Shown piece after piece: positions 25,301 through 33,737 of a DNA stretch of 64,000 bases; position 1 is the first letter of the stretch; each line of letters starts with the position of its first letter. The notes beneath the pieces were generated by a model, which searched no databases, had not been told where the DNA came from, and was given only the letters and a program-made list of their open reading frames with translations. This DNA comes from Kytococcus schroeteri (GTDB taxonomy: Bacteria > Actinomycetota > Actinomycetes > Actinomycetales > Dermatophilaceae), in assembly GCF_042433515.1 (NCBI RefSeq), contig NZ_JBHLVH010000011.1:42987-106986 (forward strand). The letters run 5' to 3'. The translations under genes and the position numbers were made by a program.

Positions 25301-28300
25301 ATGCATCCCCTGCAGCTGCTCGCCATCCTCCTGGGTCTCGCCGTCACCGCCGTCGGCATCGCCCTGCTCACCCGCGCCGTGATGCGGATCGTGGCCGTGG
25401 TCCGCCAGGGCCAGGCCGCCGTGGGGCGCTTCGACGACCCGGTGCAGCGCACCAAGACCATGCTCTACGAGGTCTTCGCGCACCCCCGCATGCTGCGCAA
25501 GAAGTGGGTGGCGATCGCCCACTGGTTCACCATGATCAGCTTCGGGGTGTTGTTCCTGACCCTGGTGACCGCCTACGGGCAGCTGTTCAACCCGCACTTC
25601 GCGCTGCCCCTCATCGGGCACTTCCCCCCGTTCGAGTGGCTGACCGAGTTCTTCGGGTGGACCGGCCTGTTCGGGATCCTGTACCTGATCTGGCTGCGCC
25701 AGCGGATCAAGCCGTCGGCCGCCGCCAAGGAGAAGGGCGACCCGCGCCGGAGCCGCTTCTGGGGTTCCACCTTCTGGCAGGCCTACTACGTCGAGTTCAC
25801 CATCCTCGGCGTGGTGCTGTGCATCCTGGCCCTGCGTGCCCTGGAGTACGCCCTCGGCCGCGTGGAGGGGGCCGAGCACGCCAGCGCCCTGCACTTCCCG
25901 CTGACCGCCTGGATGGGCTCGGCGCTGACCGGGCTCTCCGCCGGCACGCTGGGCGCGCTGATCATCGCCGTGGCGCTGGTCAAGATCCTCATCTCGATGG
26001 CGTGGATGATCACCATCGGCCTGCAGCCCACGATGGGTGTGGCCTGGCACCGCTTCCTGGCCTTCTTCAACATCTGGTTCAAGCGTCACGCCGACGGCCG
26101 CACCTCGCTGGGTGAGCTGCAGCCGATGATGGTGGGCGGCAAGCCGCTCACGAGCATGGAGCAGCTCGAGGAGATCGCCGAGGCCGACGAGGGCGACGAC
26201 GAGCTGCGCATGGGTGTCGGCTCCATCGAGGACTTCACCTGGAAGGGCCTGCTGGACTTCACCACCTGCACCGAGTGCGGCCGCTGCCAGGAGCAGTGCC
26301 CGGCCTGGAACACCGAGAAGCCGCTCTCGCCGAAGATGCTGGTGATGAACCTGCGCGACGCCGCCTACGCCCAGGCGCCGTGGCAGAGCGCGACCCTCAC
26401 CGCATCGGACCCCGACTCGCAAATGGCGGCGGGCTCCCCGGAGGACTTCGACATCCGCCAGCTGGTCGGCGCGACCGAGGGTGACCCGACCATCCCGTCC
26501 GGCGGCGCCGTCATCGACCCCGACGTGCTGTGGAGCTGCACCAGCTGTGGTGCGTGCGTGGAGCAGTGCCCGGTGGACATCGAGCACGTCGACGCCATCG
26601 TGGACATGCGCCGTAACCAGGTGCTCATCGAGTCGGCCTTCCCGAGCGAGCTGGGTGGCCTGTTCAAGAACCTCGAGAGCAAGCAGAACCCCTGGGGCAT
26701 GGCCAACTCCACCCGCATGGACTGGGCCAAGGGCCTGGACTTCCCCATCAAGCAGGTGGGCTCGGACGTGGAGTCGCTCGACGAGGTCGAGTACCTCTTC
26801 TGGGTGGGTTGCGCCGGCGCCTTCGAGGACCGCGCGAAGAAGACCACGCAGGCCGTCGCCGAGCTGCTGGACATCGCCGGGGTCGACTTCGCCGTCCTGG
26901 GTGACGGCGAGGCCTGCACCGGTGACTCCGCACGCCGCGCCGGCAACGAGGTGCTGTACCAGATGCTGGCGCAGCAGAACGTGGAGATGCTGAACGAGGT
27001 GGGGGCCACGAAGATCGTGGTGACCTGCGCGCACTGCTTCAACACCATCAAGAACGAGTACCCGCAGAACGGCGGGAAGTACGAGGTCGTGCACCACACG
27101 CAGCTGCTGAACCGCCTCGTGCGCGAGAAGAAGCTGCAGCCGGTCGCGGCCTCCGAGGTGGCCACGCCGTCGCCGTTCGCCTCCACCGCCCCGTCGGTGA
27201 CCTACCACGACCCCTGCTACCTCGGCCGTCACAACAAGGTCTACGAGGCGCCGCGTGAGCTGATCGCGACCCTGCCGGGCGTGGAGTACCGGGAGATGGA
27301 GCGTTCCAAGGAGAAGTCCTTCTGCTGTGGCGCCGGTGGTGCCCGCATGTGGATGGAGGAGAAGCTCGGCTCCCGGATCAACGTGAACCGCACCGAGGAG
27401 GCCATCGACACGGGTGCCGAGCGCATCGCCATCGGTTGCCCCTTCTGCCGCGTGATGATGAGCGACGGACTGACCGCTGCCCAGGAAGAGGGCCGCGGCA
27501 AGGACGTGGAGGTCGTCGACGTGGCGCAGATGCTTCTCGCCGGCGTGCGCCGCGGCCAGGAGACCGCGGCCGAGTCCTCCGTGGCCACTGACGAGCTCGT
27601 GGACGGTTCGACCACTGCGGACCCGGCCGCCAGCGACGCCATGACCCAGCGGATCCAGATCCCCGACGACATCTCCGAGCTCACCAAGGCGGGCTCCAGT
27701 GCCGCCGCCGGGGCAGCCCTTGCATCGGGCTCGGGCTCGGATGACGGTTCCGAGGGCGCCGAGGCTGCCTCCCGTGTCTCGGCCGAGGAGCCGCGCGAGT
27801 CCGATGGTGATGACGCCGAGGGCCCCGTGGGTTCCCGCGTCGACGAGGACGACCGCTCCCCCGAGGGCGAGACCACCGTGGACGAGCAGGGCGCCGTCGG
27901 GCAGGTCGAGGAGGAGCGGGCCGCGGGCGAGGAGCCTGCGGACGCCGTGGACGAGCCCGCGGCGGCCGGCGCGCCCTCGGACGACACGACGGATGCCACC
28001 GGTACCGCCGGTGCGACGACTGGTGACGCTGCTGCTGGTGCTGCCACCGCCGCCGGTGGCACCGCCCCACAGGCCTTCACCGGAGACCGAATCGGCGCCG
28101 ACACGCCCACCCGCTTCGGCTGGGCCTCGCAGGACGGCGCCCCCACGGGCGGCACCGCCGCGTCCGCGCCCCAGACCGCCCCCGCGGCAGCCGCTGCCTC
28201 GGATGCCGACTCCGACAACACCGCCGCCGCCGAGACCGCGACGGCTGCAGCCACCGGAGATACCGCCGACGGCACCACCCCGGAGGCCGGGGCACCTGCA

Positions 28301-29482
28301 CCGGCGGGACCGAGCGCGGGCACCGCCCCCGCGGCCTTCACCGGCCAGCGCATCGGCGTCGACACCCCCACCCGCTTCGGATGGGCCACCGATCAGGCCG
28401 CTGGCGCGCCGTCGACGAGCCAGGCAGCAGCACCTGCCACCGAGGCCACCGTTACCCCGGGTGCCGCAGGCGCCACGGGCACGGGCAGCGCACCGGCGGG
28501 GCACGGCGGCGACCGGATCGGCGGGGAGTCGCCGCGCCGCTTCGGCTGGGCCACCGGTACCGGCGGAGAGCAGGCCGAGGGCACGGCGCCCGCCGCTGCG
28601 GCCCAGCCCGAGCCCACGGTCACGGCGGCCACACAGGCCTCCCCGGAACCCGCGACGGAGCAGCCCTCCGAGAGCGCGGTGACGGAACAGACCTCGACGA
28701 CCGTGACGACGAGCCAGGCCACCCCGGCCGGCACCGCCACCCCGGACGATGACGCCGCCCCGGCGGCGAGCGGGCCTATCAGCACGGCCCCGGCCGGCCA
28801 CTCCGGTGACCGGATCGGCCTCGACTCCCCGCAGCGGTTCGGCTGGGCGACCGGCCGTGGCAGCGACCAGGACGCGACCGAGGGCGAAGCGTCGACGTCC
28901 CAGGCGGCCGTGACCGAGGCGGCGGGACCGAGCACCTCGACCGAGGAGCCCACCCCCACCGTCTCCGCGCCGGCCGACAGCTCCGTTCAGCGGACTGCGG
29001 CCACCGCACCGCAGGGCCACACCGGCACGACGATCGGAGCTGACTCCGCATCGCGATTCGGGTGGGCCCAGGGCGGCGCGCAGGCCGCAGAGGCCGAGGT
29101 CGAGAGGGCTGACACGCCGCCGATCGATGAGTCCCACGCCCCGGTCACGTCCACGGGCGTGATGCAGGGCGATCGGATGGATGACATCGGCCAGGAGCAG
29201 CAGCCGCAGGAGGCCGCCGACCGCCAGCCGCAGGAGGTCGTGGACCCAGGGACCACGGGCACCCCGGCCGTGGTCTCGGGCACCCAGGTCGTGGAGGACG
29301 AGGCCTCGGTCAACCAGGGCTCGGCCGAGCCGACGGCCACGGAGTCCGCCGCTCCTGAGGCCGACGCTTCCGAGCCCCCGGCGACGGGTGGCGCTCCGGT
29401 CGAGGTGCCGAACGTGGGCGAGCGAGCGTCCCGCATCGGGGCTGACTCGCCGGCGCTGCGCCTGGGTGCCTGGAAGGGCTGA
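25301..29482 (+). CDS. EtfD-like iron-sulfur membrane reductase with long repeat tail
   Basis: 1393 residues. The N-terminal 240 residues hold about six membrane spans. Two 4Fe-4S motifs follow (CTECGRCQEQCP near 325; CTSCGACVEQCPVD near 412), then two cysteine-rich CCG domains (TCAHCFNTI near 576; FCCGAGGARMW near 676; CPFC near 714). This is the architecture of mycobacterial EtfD (Rv0338c), which passes electrons from electron-transfer flavoprotein to menaquinone during fatty-acid oxidation. Mycobacterial proteins end at about 880 residues. Here, from about residue 770, some 620 residues of acidic Ala/Thr/Gly/Pro-rich sequence follow, with five clear copies and one worn copy of RIGxDTPxRFGWA. 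A FadE5-like dehydrogenase at 56629 could feed the same pathway. Confidence 0.9.
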   Translation: MHPLQLLAILLGLAVTAVGIALLTRAVMRIVAVVRQGQAAVGRFDDPVQRTKTMLYEVFAHPRMLRKKWVAIAHWFTMISFGVLFLTLVTAYGQLFNPHFALPLIGHFPPFEWLTEFFGWTGLFGILYLIWLRQRIKPSAAAKEKGDPRRSRFWGSTFWQAYYVEFTILGVVLCILALRALEYALGRVEGAEHASALHFPLTAWMGSALTGLSAGTLGALIIAVALVKILISMAWMITIGLQPTMGVAWHRFLAFFNIWFKRHADGRTSLGELQPMMVGGKPLTSMEQLEEIAEADEGDDELRMGVGSIEDFTWKGLLDFTTCTECGRCQEQCPAWNTEKPLSPKMLVMNLRDAAYAQAPWQSATLTASDPDSQMAAGSPEDFDIRQLVGATEGDPTIPSGGAVIDPDVLWSCTSCGACVEQCPVDIEHVDAIVDMRRNQVLIESAFPSELGGLFKNLESKQNPWGMANSTRMDWAKGLDFPIKQVGSDVESLDEVEYLFWVGCAGAFEDRAKKTTQAVAELLDIAGVDFAVLGDGEACTGDSARRAGNEVLYQMLAQQNVEMLNEVGATKIVVTCAHCFNTIKNEYPQNGGKYEVVHHTQLLNRLVREKKLQPVAASEVATPSPFASTAPSVTYHDPCYLGRHNKVYEAPRELIATLPGVEYREMERSKEKSFCCGAGGARMWMEEKLGSRINVNRTEEAIDTGAERIAIGCPFCRVMMSDGLTAAQEEGRGKDVEVVDVAQMLLAGVRRGQETAAESSVATDELVDGSTTADPAASDAMTQRIQIPDDISELTKAGSSAAAGAALASGSGSDDGSEGAEAASRVSAEEPRESDGDDAEGPVGSRVDEDDRSPEGETTVDEQGAVGQVEEERAAGEEPADAVDEPAAAGAPSDDTTDATGTAGATTGDAAAGAATAAGGTAPQAFTGDRIGADTPTRFGWASQDGAPTGGTAASAPQTAPAAAAASDADSDNTAAAETATAAATGDTADGTTPEAGAPAPAGPSAGTAPAAFTGQRIGVDTPTRFGWATDQAAGAPSTSQAAAPATEATVTPGAAGATGTGSAPAGHGGDRIGGESPRRFGWATGTGGEQAEGTAPAAAAQPEPTVTAATQASPEPATEQPSESAVTEQTSTTVTTSQATPAGTATPDDDAAPAASGPISTAPAGHSGDRIGLDSPQRFGWATGRGSDQDATEGEASTSQAAVTEAAGPSTSTEEPTPTVSAPADSSVQRTAATAPQGHTGTTIGADSASRFGWAQGGAQAAEAEVERADTPPIDESHAPVTSTGVMQGDRMDDIGQEQQPQEAADRQPQEVVDPGTTGTPAVVSGTQVVEDEASVNQGSAEPTATESAAPEADASEPPATGGAPVEVPNVGERASRIGADSPALRLGAWKG
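28082..29479 (+). repeat. RIGxDTPxRFGWA peptide repeats in the EtfD-like tail
   Basis: Copies begin at residues 928 (GDRIGADTPTRFGWAS), 1015 (GQRIGVDTPTRFGWAT), 1070 (GDRIGGESPRRFGWAT), 1169 (GDRIGLDSPQRFGWAT) and 1242 (GTTIGADSASRFGWAQ), with a worn copy near 1376 (ASRIGADSPALRLGAW). Starts in DNA are 28082, 28343, 28508, 28805, 29024 and 29426. Spacers of 40-120 residues are low-complexity. Most copies are preceded by AP(A/Q) and F/H-x-G. Confidence 0.9.
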
Positions 29483-29499
29483 GCCGGGTCGGTCCGGTA

Positions 29500-29538
29500 C
29501 GGGAGTCCGCTGCAGGGTGATCCTGCGGCGGGCTCCCG
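29500..29538 (+). terminator. terminator after the EtfD-like gene
   Basis: Seventeen-base stem starting CGGGAGTCCGCTGCAGG with two G-U type pairs and a five-base loop, 17 bases after the stop codon. Confidence 0.6.
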
Positions 29539-29606
29539 TCGTTGTGGGGGCAGGGGTGTCCGCGTGCGTGGCGGAGCCGGTGATGGGATGGCTCCCTTCG
29601 GCGTCG

Positions 29607-29702
29607 GTGGCCGACGCCACCGCCGTGCTGGACACCTTTCACGTGGTCAAGCTCGGCACCCAGGGCGTCGATGAGGTCCGTCGCCGCGTCCAGCAAGAGA
29701 CC
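29607..29702 (+). pseudogene. fragment of an ISL3-family transposase
   Basis: Thirty-two codons read VADATAVLDTFHVVKLGTQG then VDEVRRRVQQET. This is the segment around the second catalytic Asp of ISL3-type transposases, often LDAFHVVKLG. Nothing of the N-terminal zinc finger or the C-terminal part remains. It ends just before an ISL3-end-like sequence at 29711. Confidence 0.7.
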
Positions 29703-29726
29703 CCACCGACGTCCGAAGAGAGGACG

Positions 29727-29748
29727 ACCTACCATACGTATGGTAGGT
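29727..29748. promoter_or_regulatory. operator palindrome for the TetR regulator
   Basis: Perfect 22-base palindrome, centre ACCATAC-GTATGGT, ending eight bases before the TetR start codon. TAGGTT (29745-29750) overlapping its right half could be a -10 box placed for a leaderless mRNA starting at the GTG. Binding would block transcription of the whole cassette. Confidence 0.75.
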
Positions 29749-29755
29749 TAGCCGA

Positions 29756-30259
29756 GTGGCAACGAACTGTGACATCCTCGATGCGGCTCTCGACGTCCTT
29801 CGCGCCGGTGACCCGCTGACGATCGACGCCGTCGCACGTGTCGCCGGCCTGACCAAACCGGGTGTGGTCCATCACTTCTCCACGAAGGAGGGCCTCACGC
29901 TGGCGTTGTTGGACCACCTGCTCGAGAAGTGGGAGGCCGAGCTGACCGCACGCGCTGGTGCCGACGCGGATTCGACGGCTCGCCTTCGGGCCTACCTTGA
30001 GTACGCACTCCTGGGGGACATGGATCCAGCCGACCTCGCGCTGCTGGCAGACCCACGTCTTCGCGACAAGCTGTCGGCCCGGTGGGCCGACCGGATGGCC
30101 GTCTGGTTCGGCGAGTCCACCGAGCCTCACGTCGCAGCCGTCCGACTCATCGCGGACGGCGCCTGGATCGATCGCTGCCTCGGCATGCTTCGCCTTGACG
30201 AACCGCAGCGCACTGCCGTCGTCGACGTGGCCCTCTCCCTCCTCGCAAAGGACTCATAG
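29756..30259 (+). CDS. TetR-family repressor
   Basis: 167 residues from a GTG with no ribosome site, consistent with leaderless translation. The N-terminal helix-turn-helix ILDAALDVLRAGDPLTIDAV / ARVAGLTKPGVVHHFSTKEGL is typical; the rest is a helical ligand domain of the kind in TetR_C regulators of drug efflux. It stands first in an operon with two SMR pumps (2-base gap) behind a perfect palindrome, so it is taken to be their autoregulated repressor. The cassette uses more A/T-ending codons than neighbouring genes. Confidence 0.9.
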   Translation: MATNCDILDAALDVLRAGDPLTIDAVARVAGLTKPGVVHHFSTKEGLTLALLDHLLEKWEAELTARAGADADSTARLRAYLEYALLGDMDPADLALLADPRLRDKLSARWADRMAVWFGESTEPHVAAVRLIADGAWIDRCLGMLRLDEPQRTAVVDVALSLLAKDS

Positions 30260-30261
30260 TC

Positions 30262-30609
30262 ATGAAGAAATGGGTGTTTCTCGCTCTCGCGATCGGCCTC
30301 GAAGTCACCGGTTCCCTTTCGCTGAAAGCCGCCCTCGACGCACCCGGCTTCTACGCCCTCGTCATCTCCGGCTACGTCGGATCCTTCCTCGCCCTGTTCA
30401 TGGCGCTGCGCAACGGGATGAGCCTCGGCGTCGGGTACGGGATCTGGGGGGCCAGCGGCGTTGCCCTGACGGCGATCATGTCTTTCGTTATCTTCCGCGA
30501 GCCCATCACCTTCGTCATGGCCATTGGGATCGCCCTCATCATGGCCGGCGTACTGCTGGTCGAACTCGGCTCGCAAGCCGCCCACAAGAAGACGGAGGCA
30601 ACGTCATGA
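30262..30609 (+). CDS. SMR-family efflux protein, first subunit
   Basis: 115 residues with four membrane spans and the essential proton/substrate glutamate E14 in ALAIGLEVTGSLSLKAA. It has the GxGYGIWGASGVALTA and REPITFVMAIGIALIMAGV blocks. The longer C-terminal tail (KKTEATS) and pairing with a second SMR gene (four-base overlap) suggest a heterodimer such as EbrAB/YkkCD. Likely substrates are lipophilic cations, quaternary ammonium compounds or guanidinium-type compounds. Confidence 0.92.
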   Translation: MKKWVFLALAIGLEVTGSLSLKAALDAPGFYALVISGYVGSFLALFMALRNGMSLGVGYGIWGASGVALTAIMSFVIFREPITFVMAIGIALIMAGVLLVELGSQAAHKKTEATS

Positions 30610-30935
30610 CTGTCCTCGCCCTCATCTGCCTCACGGCCGCGATCATCGCCGAGGTCACCGCGACAGTCTCGCTGCGCATGGTGAGCACCGGAAAGAAACT
30701 GTGGTGGATCGGCGTCGGCGCCGGGTACGTCTTCGCCTTCACGATGCTCTCCGTCGTGCTCGCAGAAGGTGTCGCAATCGGCGTGGTCTACGGGATTTGG
30801 GCCGCGGCGGGCGTGGCGATCACCGCGATCCTCAGCCGCATCTTCTTCAAAGAACCTCTCACCTGGGTGATGAGCCTCGGCCTGATCCTGATCGTCGGAG
30901 GAGTCCTCCTCATCGAACTCGGCGCCGCACACTGA
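30606..30935 (+). CDS. SMR-family efflux protein, second subunit
   Basis: 109 residues from the ATG overlapping the previous stop (ATGA). Four spans, conserved glutamate E16 (TAAIIAEVTATVSLRMV), VVYGIWAAAGVAITA and FKEPLTWVMSLGLILIVGGV. With the preceding gene it should form an antiparallel two-gene pump; this copy has almost no C-terminal tail. Confidence 0.92.
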   Translation: MTVLALICLTAAIIAEVTATVSLRMVSTGKKLWWIGVGAGYVFAFTMLSVVLAEGVAIGVVYGIWAAAGVAITAILSRIFFKEPLTWVMSLGLILIVGGVLLIELGAAH

Positions 30936-31157
30936 CGCGCTGAACAGCCTGAGTAAACACCTGAGCTGGCAAGTGCCACGGCGGTTTGGCGGCTCTTCGG
31001 ACCTTCGGTGGTGGTCAGGTCTGCAGGCCGGCAGCAGCCGGCGCGCCCACCCCACACGCTCGAACCCCGCCCCGCACCCCCCCGGGCGGAGCAGCCACGC
31101 CCTCAGCCCGTCGAGACCTCCCACGGGAACACCGGCAACGGCTGCCCGTCTCCAGCA

Positions 31158-32057
31158 TCAGTCGTCGGACAAGGCGCCCCGCAGGCGCCGGGCGACCTCC
31201 GCCGGCGTCGGCTGGTTGTCGCCGTAGGCGGCGTCCACCACCCCGGTCGTCCGAATCTGCGTCGACAGGTCCGGCAGCCCGGGCTGCAGCTTCTCCAGCT
31301 CGGGTGAGAGCAGCTCGAACAGCCCGGTCATCCCGCGCGCCCCGCCCATCGACGAGGCCCGCAGCGGCCCCAGCGCCGCCCACCGCGGCCCCAGGGAGGT
31401 GCGCACGACCTCGTCGATCTCCTCGGGCGTGGCCACCCCCTGCTCCACCAGGTGCAGCGCCTCGGCCAACAGGACGAACTGCAACCGGTTGCCGATGAAG
31501 CCCTGCACCTCCGCGCCGACCACCACCGGGTGCTTGCCCACGGCACGGTAGGTCTCCACGGCCGTCTCCACCGTCTCCGGGTGCGTGTTCGGCCCGCCGA
31601 CGACCTCCACCAAAGGAAGGACCAGCACCGGGTTGAAGGGGTGGCCCACCAGCATCCGTCCCTGCTCCAGGTTGTCGCGGGAGATCTCGCTGGAGGTGAT
31701 GAATGAGCTCGAGGTCGCCAGCACCGTTCCCGGCCCCGTGGCCGCCTCGAGCTGCGCGAAGGTGCGCCGCTTCCACTCCACCTCCTCCGGCCCGGACTCC
31801 TGCACGTGTTCCGCGCCCTCGGCCGCCTCCTCCAACGATCCGGCCACCGCGAGCCGCTCACGCACCTGCTGGGTGCTCACCTCACGCCCCGCAGCCGTCA
31901 GCGCCCCGGCCGCCTCGGCCGCCGCGTCGTCGAGCGCCGCGTCCAGGCCGTCGCGCGGGTCGAACACGGCCACGTCCCAGCCGTGGCCGGCGAAGATCCC
32001 GGCCCAGCCCAGACCGATCGTCCCAGCCCCGATGACGGCCGCCCGCCGCGCGCTCAC
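31158..32057 (-). CDS. 3-hydroxyacyl-CoA / carnitine dehydrogenase-like protein
   Basis: 299 residues from the GTG at 32057-32055, overlapping the binding-protein stop by four bases. N-terminal NAD fold with GAGTIGLGW (about 10-18) and the acidic residue in FDPRD; active-site regions SSSFITSS and GHPFNPV; then the helical C-terminal domain (VQGFIGNRLQFVLLAEALHL). This is the 3-hydroxyacyl-CoA dehydrogenase superfamily in the size class of L-carnitine dehydrogenase. Being last in a quaternary-amine importer operon makes carnitine or a similar betaine alcohol a reasonable substrate, though not proven. Confidence 0.82.
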   Translation of the reverse strand: MSARRAAVIGAGTIGLGWAGIFAGHGWDVAVFDPRDGLDAALDDAAAEAAGALTAAGREVSTQQVRERLAVAGSLEEAAEGAEHVQESGPEEVEWKRRTFAQLEAATGPGTVLATSSSFITSSEISRDNLEQGRMLVGHPFNPVLVLPLVEVVGGPNTHPETVETAVETYRAVGKHPVVVGAEVQGFIGNRLQFVLLAEALHLVEQGVATPEEIDEVVRTSLGPRWAALGPLRASSMGGARGMTGLFELLSPELEKLQPGLPDLSTQIRTTGVVDAAYGDNQPTPAEVARRLRGALSDD

Positions 32058-32956
32058 AGGTTCTCCTCCACCCACGCGCTGGCGACCTCCTCCGGCGTCT
32101 TGCCGTCAGTGACGTCGATCTGCATCTGCGCGAGGTCCTCCGCGGTCAGTTCCGAGGAGACCTTGTTCAGCGACTCGCTGACCGCGTCGTCCGCCACCTC
32201 CGAGGAGAGCAGCGGCACCACGTTCTGCGCGCTGAACAGGTCCTTGTCGTCCTCGAGGATCACGAAGTCCTTCTGCACGATCGACGGGTCGGTGGTGAAG
32301 ATGTTCGCGGCGTCGATCTGGCCGTTCTCCAGCGCCTGAGCCGTCACGTTGCCACCAGCGCTCAGCTCGCGGAACTTCGCGAACTCCAGCCCGTAGACCT
32401 TCTTCAACCCGGGCACCCCCTGCGCGCGCTCCTTCCACTCCGGGGGGCCGCCGAGGGTCATGTCCCCGGCCTTGCCCTCCAGGTCGGAGATCTTCTCCAG
32501 TCCCTGCTCGTCGGCCGTGGCGCGGGTGACGACGACGTTGTCGGCGTTCTCGGCCTCCGAGTACTCGAGCACCTCCAGCCCCTCGGGCAGGCTCTTCTCG
32601 AGGGCCGCGTAGACCTCGTCGGCGTCGGTGACCGTCAGCTCCTTGTCGAAGTAGGCCGCCAACGTGCCGATGTACTCCGGGATGAGGTCGATCGAGCCGT
32701 CCTGCAGGGCCGGCAGGTAGGTCTCGCGGCTGCCGATCTCCAGCTTCTTCTCCACCTCGACGCCTTCGTCCTGCAGTGCCTTGGCGTAGACCTCGGCCAG
32801 GATCGTGCTCTCGGTGAAGTTCCCGCTGCCGATGGTCACCTTGCTCGCGGCACCCTCCTCGGTGGCGCCGGGGTCCTGCGTGGGGTCGCCGCCGCAGGCG
32901 GCGAGCGTGAGCGCGCTGATCGTGGCGAGCGCGGCGAGGGAACGGGTGGGACGCAT
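32054..32956 (-). CDS. glycine betaine/carnitine-type ABC binding lipoprotein (OpuCC/ProX-like)
   Basis: 300 residues. ATG 32956 is chosen over the GTG at 32962 because AGGAG sits five bases before it. Lipobox LAAC with Cys at about residue 21. The mature part (VTIGSGNFTESTILAEVYAK ... LIPEYIGTLAAYF ... FAKFRELSAGG) is the quaternary-amine binding-protein fold. It belongs to the operon 35529 to 31158, but an 88-base gap separates it from the permease gene, and a separate promoter is possible. Confidence 0.9.
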   Translation of the reverse strand: MRPTRSLAALATISALTLAACGGDPTQDPGATEEGAASKVTIGSGNFTESTILAEVYAKALQDEGVEVEKKLEIGSRETYLPALQDGSIDLIPEYIGTLAAYFDKELTVTDADEVYAALEKSLPEGLEVLEYSEAENADNVVVTRATADEQGLEKISDLEGKAGDMTLGGPPEWKERAQGVPGLKKVYGLEFAKFRELSAGGNVTAQALENGQIDAANIFTTDPSIVQKDFVILEDDKDLFSAQNVVPLLSSEVADDAVSESLNKVSSELTAEDLAQMQIDVTDGKTPEEVASAWVEENL

Positions 32957-33044
32957 GGTCACTCCTGGGAGATCGAGGGGGTGGATGGGGGGTCGGTAGG
33001 TCGTCGTGCGGGATCAGCAGGTGCAGCGGTCGGGCGCGCGGTCG

Positions 33045-33737
33045 TCATCGTGCCTCCTGGTCGGCCAGGCCGGGGCTCACGACGAGCTTCTGCACCAGGG
33101 TGAAGACCAGCTCCATCAGCAACGCCAGGCCCGCCACGAGCAGCGCCCCGCCGGCCATCTGCGTGTAGTCACGCGCCGCGAGCCCGTCGATGAGGTAGCG
33201 CCCCAGCCCGCCGAGGGAGACGTAGGCGGCGATGGTGGCCGTCGCGATGATCTGCAGCAGCCCCGCCCGCACGCCGGAGAGGATCAAGGGCAGCGCCACG
33301 GGGATCTCCACCCGCCGCAGCACCTGCATGCCGGTCATGCCCATGCCCTTCGCCGCGTCCCGCGCGGCCGGGTCCACCTCCGCGATGCCGGAGTACACCC
33401 CCGAGAGCACCGGGGGGATCGCCAGCACGGCCAGCACGATGAGGCTCGGCAGCACGAACGCAGCATCACCGGGCAGGCGCGGCGCCAGCAGCACCCACCC
33501 CAGCAGCAGCAGGCCCAGCGAGGGTAGCGCACGCAGCGCCCCGGCCAGGTTCACCGCCACCACCGAGCCCTTGCCCGTGTGCCCGATCCACAGGCCCAGC
33601 GGGACCGCCACCAGGCAGGCCAGGGCGAGCGCCGCGAACGAATACGCCAGGTGCCGCAGCACCTGCATCCAGATGCCGTCCTCCCCCTGCCAGTTGGCGG
33701 GGTCAGTCAGCCAGGCCACGATCTCGCCGACGATCAT
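33045..33737 (-). CDS. OpuC-type ABC permease
   Basis: 230 residues from the ATG at 33737 with GGAGGT upstream; a longer frame exists but overlaps the partner permease. Five or six spans with the inner-membrane permease loop (DAAKGMGMTGMQVLRRVEIP). With the next permease it forms the channel for a quaternary amine. The start overlaps the stop of the partner by four bases. Confidence 0.92.
   Translation of the reverse strand: MIVGEIVAWLTDPANWQGEDGIWMQVLRHLAYSFAALALACLVAVPLGLWIGHTGKGSVVAVNLAGALRALPSLGLLLLGWVLLAPRLPGDAAFVLPSLIVLAVLAIPPVLSGVYSGIAEVDPAARDAAKGMGMTGMQVLRRVEIPVALPLILSGVRAGLLQIIATATIAAYVSLGGLGRYLIDGLAARDYTQMAGGALLVAGLALLMELVFTLVQKLVVSPGLADQEAR

Larger units (their letters stand above)
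29607..31002. mobile_element. probable relic of an ISL3-bounded resistance cassette
   Basis: The TetR-SMR-SMR genes are framed on the left by a transposase fragment plus GTCCGAAGAG (29711-29720) and on the right by GGCTCTTCGGAC (30991-31002). The 10-base CTCTTCGGAC is the exact reverse complement of the left copy, and GGCTCTTC is how many actinobacterial ISL3 elements begin. The orientation (right end on the left side, left end on the right side) is that of a cassette lying between two IS copies. The 30936-31157 gap holds nothing else that I can identify. Confidence 0.5.

Noticed and set aside
24263..29635. A 1790-codon open frame on the minus strand spanning cysK and the whole EtfD-like gene
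   Set aside because: Only its end is cysK. The rest is the antisense of the EtfD-like gene, open because stop codons are rare at this GC content; its translation is Arg/Gly/Ala-rich without any domain.
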